DNA from: Caenorhabditis remanei
Lineage: Eukaryota > Nematoda > Chromadorea > Rhabditida > Rhabditidae
Direction: 5' to 3'
DNA: 64,000 nucleotides
Assembly: GCF_010183535.1 (NCBI RefSeq)
Contig: NW_026526025.1
Location: 248,001-312,000 of the forward strand
The notes beneath the pieces are model-generated. The model was given only the letters and a program-made list of their open reading frames with translations. It searched no databases and was not told the DNA's origin. Position numbers and translations under genes: made by a program. Each line of letters opens with the position of its first letter. The first letter of the stretch is position 1. Of the stretch, positions 28,901 to 43,050 are shown piece after piece.

Positions 28901-31900
28901 TTGGTCTATGTTTTATTGTCTTATCTTTTTATAAGAACTCTAAGGATATCTGCAGATGAGAAACTAAAACTCCACGACAGACGGGTCAATTGGCCTATGT
29001 TTTATTGTCTTATCTTTTTATAAGAACTCTAAGGATATCTGCAGATGAGAAACTAAAACTCCACGACAGACGGGTCAATTGGCCTATGTTTTATTGTCTT
29101 ATCTTTTTATAAGAACTCTAAGGATATCTGCTGATGAGGAACTATACTCCACGACAGACGGGTCAATTGGTCTATGTTTTATTGTCTTATCTTTTTATAA
29201 GAACTCTAAGGATATCTGCTGATGAGGAAGTAAACTCCACGACAGACGGGTCAATTGGCCTATGTTTTATTGTCTTATCTTTTATAAGAACTCTAAGAAT
29301 ATCTGCTGATGAGGAACTAAACTCCACGACAGACGGGTCAATTGGCCTATGTTCAATTGTCTTATCTTTTTATAAGAACTCTAAGGATATCTGCTGATGA
29401 GGAACTAAACTCCACGACAGACGGGACAATTGGCCTATGTTCAATTGTCTTATCTTTTTATAAGAACTCTAAGGATATCTGCTGATGAGGAACTAAACTC
29501 CACGACAGACGGGTCAATTGGTCTATGTTTTATTGTCTTATCTTTTTATAAGAACTCTAAGGATATCTGCTGATGAGGAACTAAACTCCACGACAGACGG
29601 GTCAATTGGTCTATGTTTTATTGTCTTATCTTTTTATAAGAACTCTAAGGATATCTGCAGATGAGGAACTAAACTCCACGACAGACGGGTCAATTGGCCT
29701 ATGTTTTATTGTCTTATCTTTTTATAAGAACTCTAAGGATATCTGCTGATGAGGAACTAAACTCCACGACAGACGGGTCAATTGGCCTATGTTTTATTGT
29801 CTTATCTTTTTATAAGAACTCTAAGAATTTCTGCTGATGAGGAACTAAACTCCACGACAGACGGGTCAATTGGTCTATGTTTTATTGTCTTATCTTTTTA
29901 TAAGAACTCTAAGAATTTCTGCTGATGAGGAACTAAACTCCACGACAGACGGGTCATTTGGTCTATGTTCAAGTGTCTTATCTTTTTATAAGAACTCTAA
30001 GAATATCTGCTGATGAGGAACTAAACTCCACGACAGACGGGTCAATTGGTCTATGTTTTATTGTCTTATCTTTTTATAAGAACTCTAAGGATATCTGCTG
30101 ATGAGGAACTAAACTCCACGACAGACGGGTCAATTGGTCTATGTTTTATTGTCTTATCTTTTTATAAGAACTCTAAGGATATCTGCTGATGAGGAACTAA
30201 ACTCCACGACAGACGGGTCAATTGGCCTATGTTTTATTGTCTTATCTTTTTATAAGAACTCTAAGGATATCTGCTGATGAGGAACTAAACTCCACGACAG
30301 ACGGGTCAATTGGCCTATGTTTTATTGTCTTATCTTTTTATAAGAACTCTAAGGATATCTGCTGATGAGGAACTAAACTCCACGACAGACGGGTCAATTG
30401 GCCTATGTTTTATTGTCTTATCTTTTTATAAGAACTCTAAGGATATCTGCTGATGAGGAACTAAACTCCACGACAGACGGGTCAATTGGCCTATGTTTTA
30501 TTGTCTTATCTTTTTATAAGAACTCTAAGGATATCTGCTGATGAGGAACTAAACTCCACGACAGACGGGTCATTTGGTCTATGTTCAAGTGTCTTATCTT
30601 TTTATAAGAACTCTAAGAATATCTGCTGATGAGGAACTAAACTCCACGACAGACGGGTCAATTGGCCTATGTTTTATTGTCTTATCTTTTTATAAGAACT
30701 CTAAGGATATCTGCTGATGAGGAACTATACTCCACGACAGACGGGTCAATTGGCCTATGTTTTATTGTCTTATCTTTTTATAAGAACTCTAAGGATATCT
30801 GCTGATGAGGAACTAAACTCCACGACAGACGGGTCAATTGGCCTATGTTTTATTGTCTTATCTTTTTATAAGAACTCTAAGGATATCTGCAGATGAGAAA
30901 CTAAAACTCCACGACAGACGGGTCAATTGGCCTATGTTTTATTGTCTTTTCTTTTTATAAGAACTCTAAGGATATCTGCTGATGAGAAACTAAAACTCCA
31001 CGACAGACGGGTCAATTGGCCTATGTTTTATTGTCTTTTCTTTTTATAAGAACTCTAAGGATATCTGCTGATGAGGAACTAAACTCCACGACAGACGGGT
31101 CAATTGGCCTATGTTTTATTGTCTTATCTTTTTATAAGAACTCTAAGGATATCTGCTGATGAGAAACTAAAACTCCACGACAGACGGGTCAATTGGCCTA
31201 TGTTTTATTGTCTTTTCTTTTTATAAGAACTCTAAGGATATCTGCTGATGAGGAACTAAACTCCACGACAGACGGGTCAATTGGCCTATGTTTTATTGTC
31301 TTATCTTTTTATAAGAACTCTAAGAATTTCTGCTGATGAGGAACTAAACTCCACGACAGACGGGTCAATTGGTCTATGTTTTATTGTCTTATCTTTTTAT
31401 AAGAACTCTAAGAATTTCTGCTGATGAGGAACTAAACTCCACGACAGACGGGTCAATTGGCCTATGTTTTATTGTCTTATCTTTTTATAAGAACTCTAAG
31501 AATTTCTGCTGATGAGGAACTAAACTCCACGACAGACGGGTCATTTGGTCTATGTTCAAGTGTCTTATCTTTTTATAAGAACTCTAAGAATTTCTGCTGA
31601 TGAGGAACTAAACTCCACGACAGACGGGTCAATTGGTCTATGTTTTATTGTCTTATCTTTTTATAAGAACTCTAAGAATTTCTGCTGATGAGGAACTAAA
31701 CTCCACGACAGACGGGTCATTTGGTCTATGTTCAAGTGTCTTATCTTTTTATAAGAACTCTAAGAATATCTGCTGATGAGGAACTAAACTCCACGACAGA
31801 CGGGTCAATTGGTCTATGTTTTATTGTCTTATCTTTTTATAAGAACTCTAAGGATATCTGCTGATGAGGAACTAAACTCCACGACAGACGGGTCAATTGG

Positions 31901-34900
31901 TCTATGTTTTATTGTCTTATCTTTTTATAAGAACTCTAAGGATATCTGCTGATGAGGAACTAAACTCCACGACAGACGGGTCAATTGGCCTATGTTTTAT
32001 TGTCTTATCTTTTATAAGAACTCTAAGAATATCTTCTGATGAGGAACTAAACTCCACGACAGACGGGTCAATTGGTCTATGTTTTATTGTCTTATCTTTT
32101 TATAAGAACTCTAAGAATATCTTCTGATGAGGAACTAAACTCCACGACAGACGGGTCAATTGGTCTATGTTTTATTGTCTTATCTTTTTATAAGAACTCT
32201 AAGAATATCTGCTGATGAGGAACTAAACTCCACGACAGACGGGTCAATTGGCCTATGTTTTATTGTCTTATCTTTTATAAGAACTCTAAGGATATCTTCT
32301 GATGAGTAACTAAACTCCACGACAGACGGGTCAATTGGTCTATGTTTTATTGTCTTATCTTTTTATAAGAACTCTAAGGATATCTGCTGATGAGTAACTA
32401 AACTCCACGACAGACGGGTCAATTGGTCTATGTTTTATTGTCTTATCTTTTTATAAGAACTCTAAGAATATCTGCTGATGAGGAACTAAACTCCACGACA
32501 GACGGGTCAATTGGCCTATGTTTTATTGTCTTATCTTTTTATAAGAACTCTAAGGATATCTGCTGATGAGGAACTAAACTCCACGACAGACGGGTCAATT
32601 GGCCTATGTTTTATTGTCTTATCTTTTTATAAGAACTCTAAGGATATCTGCTGATGAGGAACTAAACTCCACGACAGACGGGTCAATTGGTCTATGTTCA
32701 AGTGTCTTATCTTTTTATAAGAACTCTAAGGATATCTGCAGATGAGAAACTAAAACTCCACGACAGACGGGTCAATTGGTCTATGTTTTATTGTCTTATC
32801 TTTTTATAAGAACTCTAAGAATATCTGCTGATGAGGAACTAAACTCCACGACAGACGGGTCAATTGGTCTATGTTTTATTGTCTTATCTTTTTATAAGAA
32901 CTCTAAGAATATCTGCTGATGAGGAACTAAACTCCACGACAGACGGGTCAATTGGTCTATGTTTTATTGTCTTATCTTTTTATAAGAACTCTAAGAATAT
33001 CTGCTGATGAGGAACTAAACTCCACGACAGACGGGTCAATTGGTCTATGTTTTATTGTCTTATCTTTTTATAAGAACTCTAAGGATATCTGCAGATGAGG
33101 AAACTAAAACTCCACGACAGACGGGTCAATTGGCCTATGTTTTATTGTCTTATCTTTTTATAAGAACTCTAAGAATATCTGCTGATGAGGAGCTAAACTC
33201 CACGACAGACGGGTCAATTGGCCTATGTTTTATTGTCTTATCTTTTTATAAGAACTCTAAGAATATCTGCTGATGAGGAACTGAACTCCACGACAGACGG
33301 GTCAATTGGTCTATGTTTATTGTCTTATCTTTTTATAAGAACTCTAAGAATATCTGCTGATGAGGAACTAAACTCCACGACAGACGGGTCAATTGGTCTA
33401 TGTTTTATTGTCTTATCTTTTTATAAGAACTCTAAGAATATCTGCTGATGAGGAACTAAACTCCACGACAGACGGGTCAATTGGTCTATGTTTTATTGTC
33501 TTATCTTTTTATAAGAACTCTAAGAATATCTGCTGATGAGGAACTAAACTCCACGACAGACGGGTCAATTGGCCTATGTTTATTGTCTTATCTTTTTATA
33601 AGAACTCTAAGAATATCTGCTGATGAGGAACTAAACTCCACGACAGACGGGTCAATTGGTCTATGTTTTATTGTCTTATCTTTTTATAAGAACTCTAAGA
33701 ATATCTGCTGATGAGGAACTAAACTCCACGACAGACGGGTCAATTGGTCTATGTTTTATTGTCTTATCTTTTTATAAGAACTCTAAGAATATCTGCTGAT
33801 GAGGAACTAAACTCCACGACAGACGGGTCAATTGGTCTATGTTTTATTGTCTTATCTTTTTATAAGAACTCTAAGAATATCTGCTGATGAGGAACTAAAC
33901 TCCACGACAGACGGGTCAATTGGTCTATGTTTTATTGTCTTATCTTTTTATAAGAACTCTAAGAATATCTGCTGATGAGGAACTAAACTCCACGACAGAC
34001 GGGTCAATTGGTCTATGTTTTATTGTCTTATCTTTTATAAGAACTCTAAGAATATCTGCTGATGAGGAACTAAACTCCACGACAGACGGGTCAATTGGCC
34101 TATGTTTTATTGTCTTATCTTTTTATAAGAACTCTAAGAATATCTGCTGATGAGGAACTAAACTCCACGACAGACGGGTCAATTGGCCTATGTTTTATTG
34201 TCTTATCTTTTTATAAGAACTCTAAGGATATCTGCTGATGAGGAACTAAACTCCACGACAGACGGGTCAATTGGTCTATGTTCAAGTGTCTTATCTTTTT
34301 ATAAGAACTCTAAGAATATCTGCTGATGAGGAACTAAACTCCACGACAGACGGGTCAATTGGTCTATGTTTTATTGTCTTATCTTTTTATAAGAACTCTA
34401 AGGATATCTGCAGATGAGAAACTAAAACTCCACGACAGACGGGTCAATTGGCCTATGTTTTATTGTCTTATCTTTTTATAGAACTCTAAGGATATCTGCA
34501 GATGAGAAACTAAAACTCCACGACAGACGGGACAATTGGCCTATGTTCAATTGTCTTATCTTTTTATAAGAACTCTAAGGATATCTGCTGATGAGGAACT
34601 AAACTCCACGACAGACGGGTCAATTGGTCTATGTTTTATTGTCTTATCTTTTTATAAGAACTCTAAGGATATCTGCTGATGAGGAACTAAACTCCACGAC
34701 AGACGGGTCAATTGGTCTATGTTTTATTGTCTTATCTTTTTATAAGAACTCTAAGGATATCTGCAGATGAGAAACTAAAACTCCACGACAGACGGGTCAA
34801 TTGGTCTATGTTTTATTGTCTTATCTTTTTATAAGAACTCTAAGGATATCTGCTGATGAGGAACTAAACTCCACGACAGACGGGTCAATTGGTCTATGTT

Positions 34901-36239
34901 TTATTGTCTTATCTTTTTATAAGAACTCTAAGAATATCTGCTGATGAGGAACTAAAACTCCACGACAGACGGGTCAATTGGTCTATGTTTTATTGTCTTA
35001 TCTTTTTATAAGAACTCTAAGGATATCTGCTGATGAGGAACTAAACTCCACGACAGACGGGTCAATTGGTCTATGTTTTATTGTCTTATCTTTTTATAAG
35101 AACTCTAAGGATATCTGCTGATGAGGAACTAAACTCCACGACAGACGGGTCAATTGGCCTATGTTTTATTGTCTTATCTTTTTATAAGAACTTCTAAGAA
35201 TATCTGCTGATGAGGAACTAAACTCCACGACAGACGGGTCAATTGGTCTATGTTTTATTGTCTTATCTTTTTATAAGAACTCTAAGGATATCTGCTGATG
35301 AGGAACTAAACTCCACGACAGACGGGTCAATTGGTCTATGTTTTATTGTCTTATCTTTTTATAAGAACTCTAAGAATATCTGCTGATGAGGAACTAAACT
35401 CCACGACAGACGGGTCAATTGGCCTATGTTTTATTGTCTTATCTTTTATAAGAACTCTAAGAATATCTGCAGATGAGGAACTAAACTCCACGACAGACGG
35501 GTCAATTGGCCTATGTTTTATTGTCTTATCTTTTTATAAGAACTCTAAGGATATCTGCTGATGAGGAACTAAACTCCACGACAGACGGGTCAATTGGCCT
35601 ATGTTTTATTGTCTTATCTTTTTATAAGAACTCTAAGGATATCTGCTGATGAGGAACTAAACTCCACGACAGACGGGTCAATTGGTCTATGTTTTATTGT
35701 CTTATCTTTTTATAAGAACTCTAAGAATATCTGCTGATGAGGAACTAAACTCCACGACAGACGGGTCAATTGGCCTATGTTCATTGTCTTATCTTTTTAT
35801 AAGAACTCTAAGGATATCTGCTGATGAGGAACTAAACTCCACGACAGACGGGTCAATTGGTCCTATGTTTTATTGTCTTATCTTTTTATAAGAACTCTAA
35901 GGATATCTGCTGATGAGGAACTAAACTCCACGACAGACGGGTCAATTGGTCTATGTTTATTGTCTTATCTTTTTATAAGAACTCTAAGGATATCTGCTAG
36001 ATGAGGAAACTAAACTCCACGACAGACGGGTCAATTGGTCTATGTTTTATTGTCTTATCTTTTTATAAGAACTCTAAGGATATCTGCTGATGAGGAACTA
36101 AACTCCACGACAGACGGGTCAATTGGTCTATGTTTTATTGTCTTATCTTTTTATAAGAACTCTAAGAATATCTGCTGATGAGGAACTAAACTCCACGACA
36201 GACGGGTCAATTGGTCTATGTTTTATTGTCTTATCTTTT

Positions 36240-36900
36240 ATAAGAACTCTAAGATATCTGCTGATGAGGAACTAAACTCCACGACAGACGGGTCATTGGT
36301 CTATGTTTTATTGTCTTATCTTTTTATAAGAACTCTAAGGATATCTGCAGATGAGAACTAAAACTCCACGACAGACGGTCAATTGGCCTATGTTTTATTG
36401 TCGTAATCTTTTTATAAGAACTCTAAAGATATCTGCTGATGAGGAGCTAAACTCCACGACAGACGGGTCAATTGGCCTATGTTTTATTGTCTTATTTTTA
36501 TAAGAACTCTAAAGAATATCTTCTGATGAGGAACTGAACTCCACGACAGACGGGTCAATTGGCCTAAATGTTTTATTGTCGTAATCTTTTATAAGAACGC
36601 TAAGAATATTCTGCTGATGAGGAACTGAAACAAACTCAAACGAAAGCGGTCATATGGTCTTTCCTTTATACGAACTCTAAGAATATCTGCTGATGAGGAA
36701 CTTAACTTCAACGACAGAACGGGTCAATTGGTCTATGTTTAATTGTCCTTAATCTTTTTATAAGAACTCTAAGAATATCTGCTGATGAGGAACTAAACTC
36801 CACGACAGACGGTCAATTGGTCTATGTGTTATATTGTCTTATCGTTTTATTAGACTCTAAGAATATCTGCTGATGAGGAACTAAACTCCACGACAGACGG
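36240..36900 (+). repeat. Degraded satellite pocket 1
   Basis: Units here carry clustered substitutions and indels (for example TCGTAATC, a unit with AAACGAAAGCGG and a large loss near 36640-36670), unlike the neighbouring units. It looks like poorly corrected sequence or an unusual local decay. Confidence 0.6.
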
Positions 36901-39900
36901 GTCAATTGGTCTATGTTTTATTGTCTTATCTTTTTATAAGAACTCTAAGATATCTGCTGATGAGGAACTAAACTCCACGACAGACGGGTCAATTGGTCTA
37001 TGTTTTATTGTCTTATCTTTTTATAAGAACTCTAAGGAATATCTGCTGATGAGGAACTAAACTCCACGACAGACGGGTCAATTGGTCTATGTTTATTGTC
37101 TTATCTTTTTATAAGAACTCTAAGAATATCTGCTGATGAGGAACTAAACTCCACGACAGACGGGTCAATTGGTCTATGTTTTATTGTCTTATCTTTTATA
37201 AGAACTCTAAGGATATCTGCTGATGAGGAACTAAACTCCACGACAGACGGGTCAATTGGTCTATGTTTTATTGTCTTATCTTTTTATAAGAACTCTAAGA
37301 ATATCTGCTGATGAGGAACTAAACTCCACGACAGACGGGTCAATTGGTCTATGTTTATTGTCTTATCTTTTTATAAGAACTCTAAGAATATCTGCTGATG
37401 AGGAACTAAACTCCACGACAGACGGGTCAATTGGCCTATGTTTTTATTGTCTTATCTTTTTATAAGAACTCTAAGAATATCTGCTGATGAGGAACTAAAC
37501 TCCACGACAGACGGGTCAATTGGCCTATGTTTTAATTGTCTTATCTTTTTATAAGAACTCTAAGGATATCTGCTGATGAGGAACTAAACTCCACGACAGA
37601 CGGGTCAATTGGTCTATGTTCAAGTGTCTTATCTTTTTATAAGAACTCTAAGAATATCTGCTGATGAGGAACTAAACTCCACGACAGACGGGTCAATTGG
37701 TCTATGTTTTATTGTCTTATCTTTTTATAAGAACTCTAAGGATATCTGCAGATGAGAAACTAAACTCCACGACAGACGGGTCAAATTGGCCTATGTTTTA
37801 TTGTCTTATCTTTTTATAAGAACTCTAAGGATATCTGCTGATGAGAACTAAACTCCACGACAGACGGGTCAATTGGCCTATGTTTAATTGTCTTATCTTT
37901 TTATAAGAACTCTAAGGATATCTGCTGATGAGGAACTAAACTCCACGACAGACGGGTCAATTGGTCTATGTTTTATTGTCTTATCTTTTTATAAGAACTC
38001 TAAGGATATCTGCTGATGAGGAACTAAACTCCACGACAGACGGGTCAATTGGTCTATGTTTATTGTCTTATCTTTTTATAAGAACTCTAAGGAATATCTG
38101 CTGATGAGGAACTAAACTCCACGACAGACGGGTCAATTGGTCTATGTTTTATTGTCTTATCTTTTTATAAGAACTCTAAGAATATCTGCTGATGAGGAAC
38201 TAAACTCCACGACAGACGGGTCAATTGGTCTATGTTTTATTGTCTTATCTTTTTATAAGAACTCTAAGAATATCTGCTGATGAGGAACTAAAACTCCACG
38301 ACAGACGGGTCAATTGGTCTATGTTTTATTGTCTTATCTTTTTATAAGAACTCTAAGGATATCTGCTGATGAGGAACTAAACTCCACGACAGACGGGTCA
38401 ATTGGTCTATGTTTTATTGTCTTATCTTTTTATAAGAACTCTAAGAATATCTGCTGATGAGGAACTAAACTCCACGACAGACGGGTCAATTGGTCCTATG
38501 TTTATTGTCTTATCTTTTTATAAGAACTCTAAGAATATCTGCTGATGAGGAACTAAACTCCACGACAGACGGGTCAATTGGTCTATGTTTTATTGTCTTA
38601 TCTTTTTATAAGAACTCTAAGGAATATCTGCTGATGAGGAACTAAACTCCACGACAGACGGGTCAATTGGCCTATGTTTATTGTCTTATCTTTTTATAAG
38701 AACTCTAAGAATATCTGCTGATGAGGAACTAAACTCCACGACAGACGGGTCAATTGGTCTATGTTTTATTGTCTTATCTTTTTATAAGAACTCTAAGAAT
38801 ATCTGCTGATGAGGAACTAAACTCCACGACAGACGGGTCAATTGGTCTATGTTTATTGTCTTATCTTTTTATAAGAACTCTAAGGATATCTGCTGATGAG
38901 GAACTAAACTCCACGACAGACGGGTCAATTGGCCTATGTTTTATTGTCTTATCTTTTATAAGAACTCTAAGAATATCTGCTGATGAGGAACTAAACTCCA
39001 CGACAGACGGGTCAATTGGTCTATGTTTTATTGTCTTATCTTTTTATAAGAACTCTAAGAATATCTGCTGATGAGGAACTAAACTCCACGACAGACGGGT
39101 CAATTGGCCTATGTTTTATTGTCTTATCTTTTTATAAGAACTCTAAGGATATCTGCTGATGAGGAACTAAACTCCACGACAGACGGGTCAATTGGTCTAT
39201 GTTTTATTGTCTTATCTTTTTATAAGAACTCTAAGAATATCTGCTGATGAGGAACTAAACTCCACGACAGACGGGTCAATTGGCCTATGTTTTATTGTCT
39301 TATCTTTTTATAAGAACTCTAAGGATATCTGCTGATGAGGAACTAAACTCCACGACAGACGGGTCAGGTCTATGTTTATTGTCTTATCTTTTTATAAGAA
39401 CTCTAAGAATATCTGCTGATGAGGAACTAACTCCACGACAGACGGGTCAATTGGTCCATGTTTTATTGTCTTATCTTTTTATAAGAACTCTAAGAATATC
39501 TGCTGATGAGAACTAAACTCCACGACAGACGGGTCAATTGGTCTATGTTTATTGTCTTACTTTTTATAAGAACTCTAAGGATATCTGCTGATGAGAACTA
39601 AACTCCACGACAGACGGGTCAATTGGCCTATGTTTTATTGTCTTATCTTTTTATAAGAACTCTAAGGATATCTGCTGATGAGGAACTAAACTCCACGACA
39701 GACGGGTCAATTGGCCTATGTTTTATTGTCTTATCTTTTTATAAGAACTCTAAGGATATCTGATGAGGAACTAAACTCCACGACAGACGGTCAATTGGTC
39801 TATGTTTTATTGTCTTATCTTTTTATAAGAACTCTAAGGATATCTGCTGATGAGGAACTAAACTCCACGACAGACGGGTCAATTGGCCTATGTTTATTGT

Positions 39901-42544
39901 CTTATCTTTTTATAAGAACTCTAAGATATCTGCTGATGAGGAACTAAACTCCACGACAGACGGGTCAATTGGTCTATGTTTTATTGTCTTATCTTTTTAT
40001 AAGAACTCTAAGGATATCTGCATGATGAGGAACTAAACTCCACGACAGACGGGTCAATTGGCCTATGTTTTATTGTCTTATCTTTTTATAAGAACTCTAA
40101 GGAATATCTGCTGATGAGGAACTAAACTCCACGACAGACGGGTCAATTGGCCTATGTTTTATTGTCTTATCTTTTTATAAGAACTCTAAGGATATCTGCA
40201 TGATGAGGAACTAAACTCCACGACAGACGGGTCAATTGGTCCTATGTTTTATTGTCTTATCTTTTTATAAGAACTCTAAGGATATCTGCTGATGAGGAAC
40301 TAAACTCCACGACAGACGGGTCAATTGGCCTATGTTTTATTGTCTTATCTTTTTATAAGAACTCTAAGAATATCTGCTGATGAGGAACTAAACTCCACGA
40401 CAGACGGGTCAATTGGTCTATGTTTTATTGTCTTATCTTTTTATAAGAACTCTAAGATATCTGCTGATGAGGAACTAAACTCCACGACAGACGGGTCAAT
40501 TGGTCTATGTTTTATTGTCTTATCTTTTATAAGAACTCTAAGAATATCTGCTGATGAGGAACTAAACTCCACGACAGACGGGTCAATTGGTCTATGTTTT
40601 ATTGTCTTATCTTTTTATAAGAACTCTAAGGATATCTGCTGATGAGGAACTAAACTCCACGACAGACGGGTCAATTGGTCTATGTTTTATTGTCTTATCT
40701 TTTTATAAGAACTCTAAGGAATATCTGCAGATGAGGAACTAAACTCCACGACAGACGGGTCAATTGCCTATGTTTATTGTCTTATCTTTTTATAAGAACT
40801 CTAAGGATATCTGCTGATGAGGAACTAAACTCCACGACAGACGGGTCAATTGGCCTATGTTTTATTGTCTTATCTTTTTATAAGAACTCTTAAGGATATC
40901 TGCTGATGAGGAACTAAACTCCACGACAGACGGGTCAATTGGTCTATGTTTTATTGTCTTATCTTTTATAAGAACTCTAAGAATATCTGCAGATGAGGAA
41001 CTAAACTCCACGACAGACGGGTCAATTGGCCTATGTTTATTGTCTTATCTTTTTATAAGAACTCTAAGAATATCTGCAGATGAGGAACTAAACTCCACGA
41101 CAGACGGGTCAATTGGCCTATGTTTTATTGTCTTATCTTTTTATAAGAACTCTAAGAATATCTGCTGATGAGGAACTAAACTCCACGACAGACGGGTCAA
41201 TTGGCCTATGTTTTATTGTCTTATCTTTTTATAAGAACTCTAAGGAATATCTGCTGATGAGGAACTAAACTCCACGACAGACGGGTCAATTGGCCTATGT
41301 TTATTGTCTTATCTTTTTATAAGAACTCTAAGATATCTGCAGATGAGGAACTAAACTCCACGACAGACGGGTCAATTGGCCTATGTTTTATTGTCTTATC
41401 TTTTTATAAGAACTCTAAGAATATCTGCAGATGAGGAACTAAACTCCACGACAGACGGGTCAATTGGCCTATGTTTTATTGTCTTATCTTTTTATAAGAA
41501 CTCTAAGAATATCTGCAGATGAGGAACTAAACTCCACGACAGACGGGTCAATTGGCCTATGTTTAATTGTCTTATCTTTTTATAAGAACTCTAAGGATAT
41601 CTGCAGATGAGGAACTAAACTCCACGACAGACGGGTCAATTGGCCTATGTTTTATTGTCTTATCTTTTTATAAGAACTCTAAGGATATCTGCAGATGAGG
41701 AACTAAACTCCACGACAGACGGGTCAATTGGCCTATGTTTTATTGTCTTATCTTTTATAAGAACTCTAAGGATATCTGCTGATGAGGAACTAAACTCCAC
41801 GACAGACGGGTCAATTGGCCTATGTTTTATTGTCTTATCTTTTTATAAGAACTCTAAGGATATCTGCTGATGAGGAACTAAACTCCACGACAGACGGGTC
41901 AATTGGCCTATGTTTATTGTCTTATCTTTTTATAAGAACTCTAAGGATATCTGCTGATGAGGAACTAAACTCCACGACAGACGGGTCAATTGGCCTATGT
42001 TTATTGTCTTATCTTTTTATAAGAACTCTAAGAATATCTGCTGATGAGGAACTAAACTCCACGACAGACGGGTCAATTGGCCTATGTTTTATTGTCTTAT
42101 CTTTTTATAAGAACTCTAAGGAATATCTGCTGATGAGGAACTAAACTCCACGACAGACGGGTCAATTGGCCTATGTTTTATTGTCTTATCTTTTTATAAG
42201 AACTCTAAGAATATCTGCATGATGAGGAACTAAACTCCACGACAGACGGGTCAATTGGCCTATGTTTATTGTCTTATCTTTTTATAAGAACTCTAAGAAT
42301 ATCTGCTGATGAGGAACTAAACTCCACGACAGACGGGTCAATTGGCCTATGTTTTATTGTCTTATCTTTTTATAAGAACTCTAAGAATATCTGCTGATGA
42401 GGAACTAAACTCCACGACAGACGGGTCAATTGGCCTATGTTTATTGTCTTATCTTTTTATAAGAACTCTAAGAATATCTGCTGATGAGGAAACTAAAACT
42501 CCACGACAGACGGGTCAATTGGCCTATGTTTTATTGTCTTAATC

Positions 42545-43050
42545 TTTTTATAAGAACTCTAAGAAATATCTGATGATGAGGAACTAAACTCCACGACGAA
42601 GGGTCAATTGGCCTATGTTTCAATTGCTCTTATCTTTTGATAAGACGCTAATGAAATATCCGGCATGATGAGGAAAAACAACTAAACTCCACGACAGACG
42701 GGGTCAATTGGCCTATGTTTATTGGTCTTATCTTTTATAAGAACTCTAAGATATCTGCTGATGAGGAAATAAACTCCCGACAGAAGGGTCATGGTCTATG
42801 TTCAGTGTCTTATCTTGTAAGAAACTCTAAGATTATGCAGAGATTGAGAAACTAAAACTCCACACATAGGTCATTGTCTATTTTTATGTCTTATCTTTTT
42901 ATAAGACTCTAGAAGATCTGCCTGAGTGAGGAACTAACTCCACGACAGACGGTCAATGGCCTAGTTTTTATTGTCTTATCTTTTATAAGACTCTTAGATA
43001 TCTCTGATGAGTAACTAACTCCACGACAGACGGGTCAATTGGCTCTATGT
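42545..43050 (+). repeat. Degraded satellite pocket 2
   Basis: About six units with one error every few bases, mostly indels (for example around 42770-42920), between near-perfect units on both sides. Confidence 0.65.

Noticed and set aside
36620..36680. Unique sequence inserted in the array
   Set aside because: Satellite words remain recognisable across it; it reads as a badly corrected unit rather than foreign DNA.
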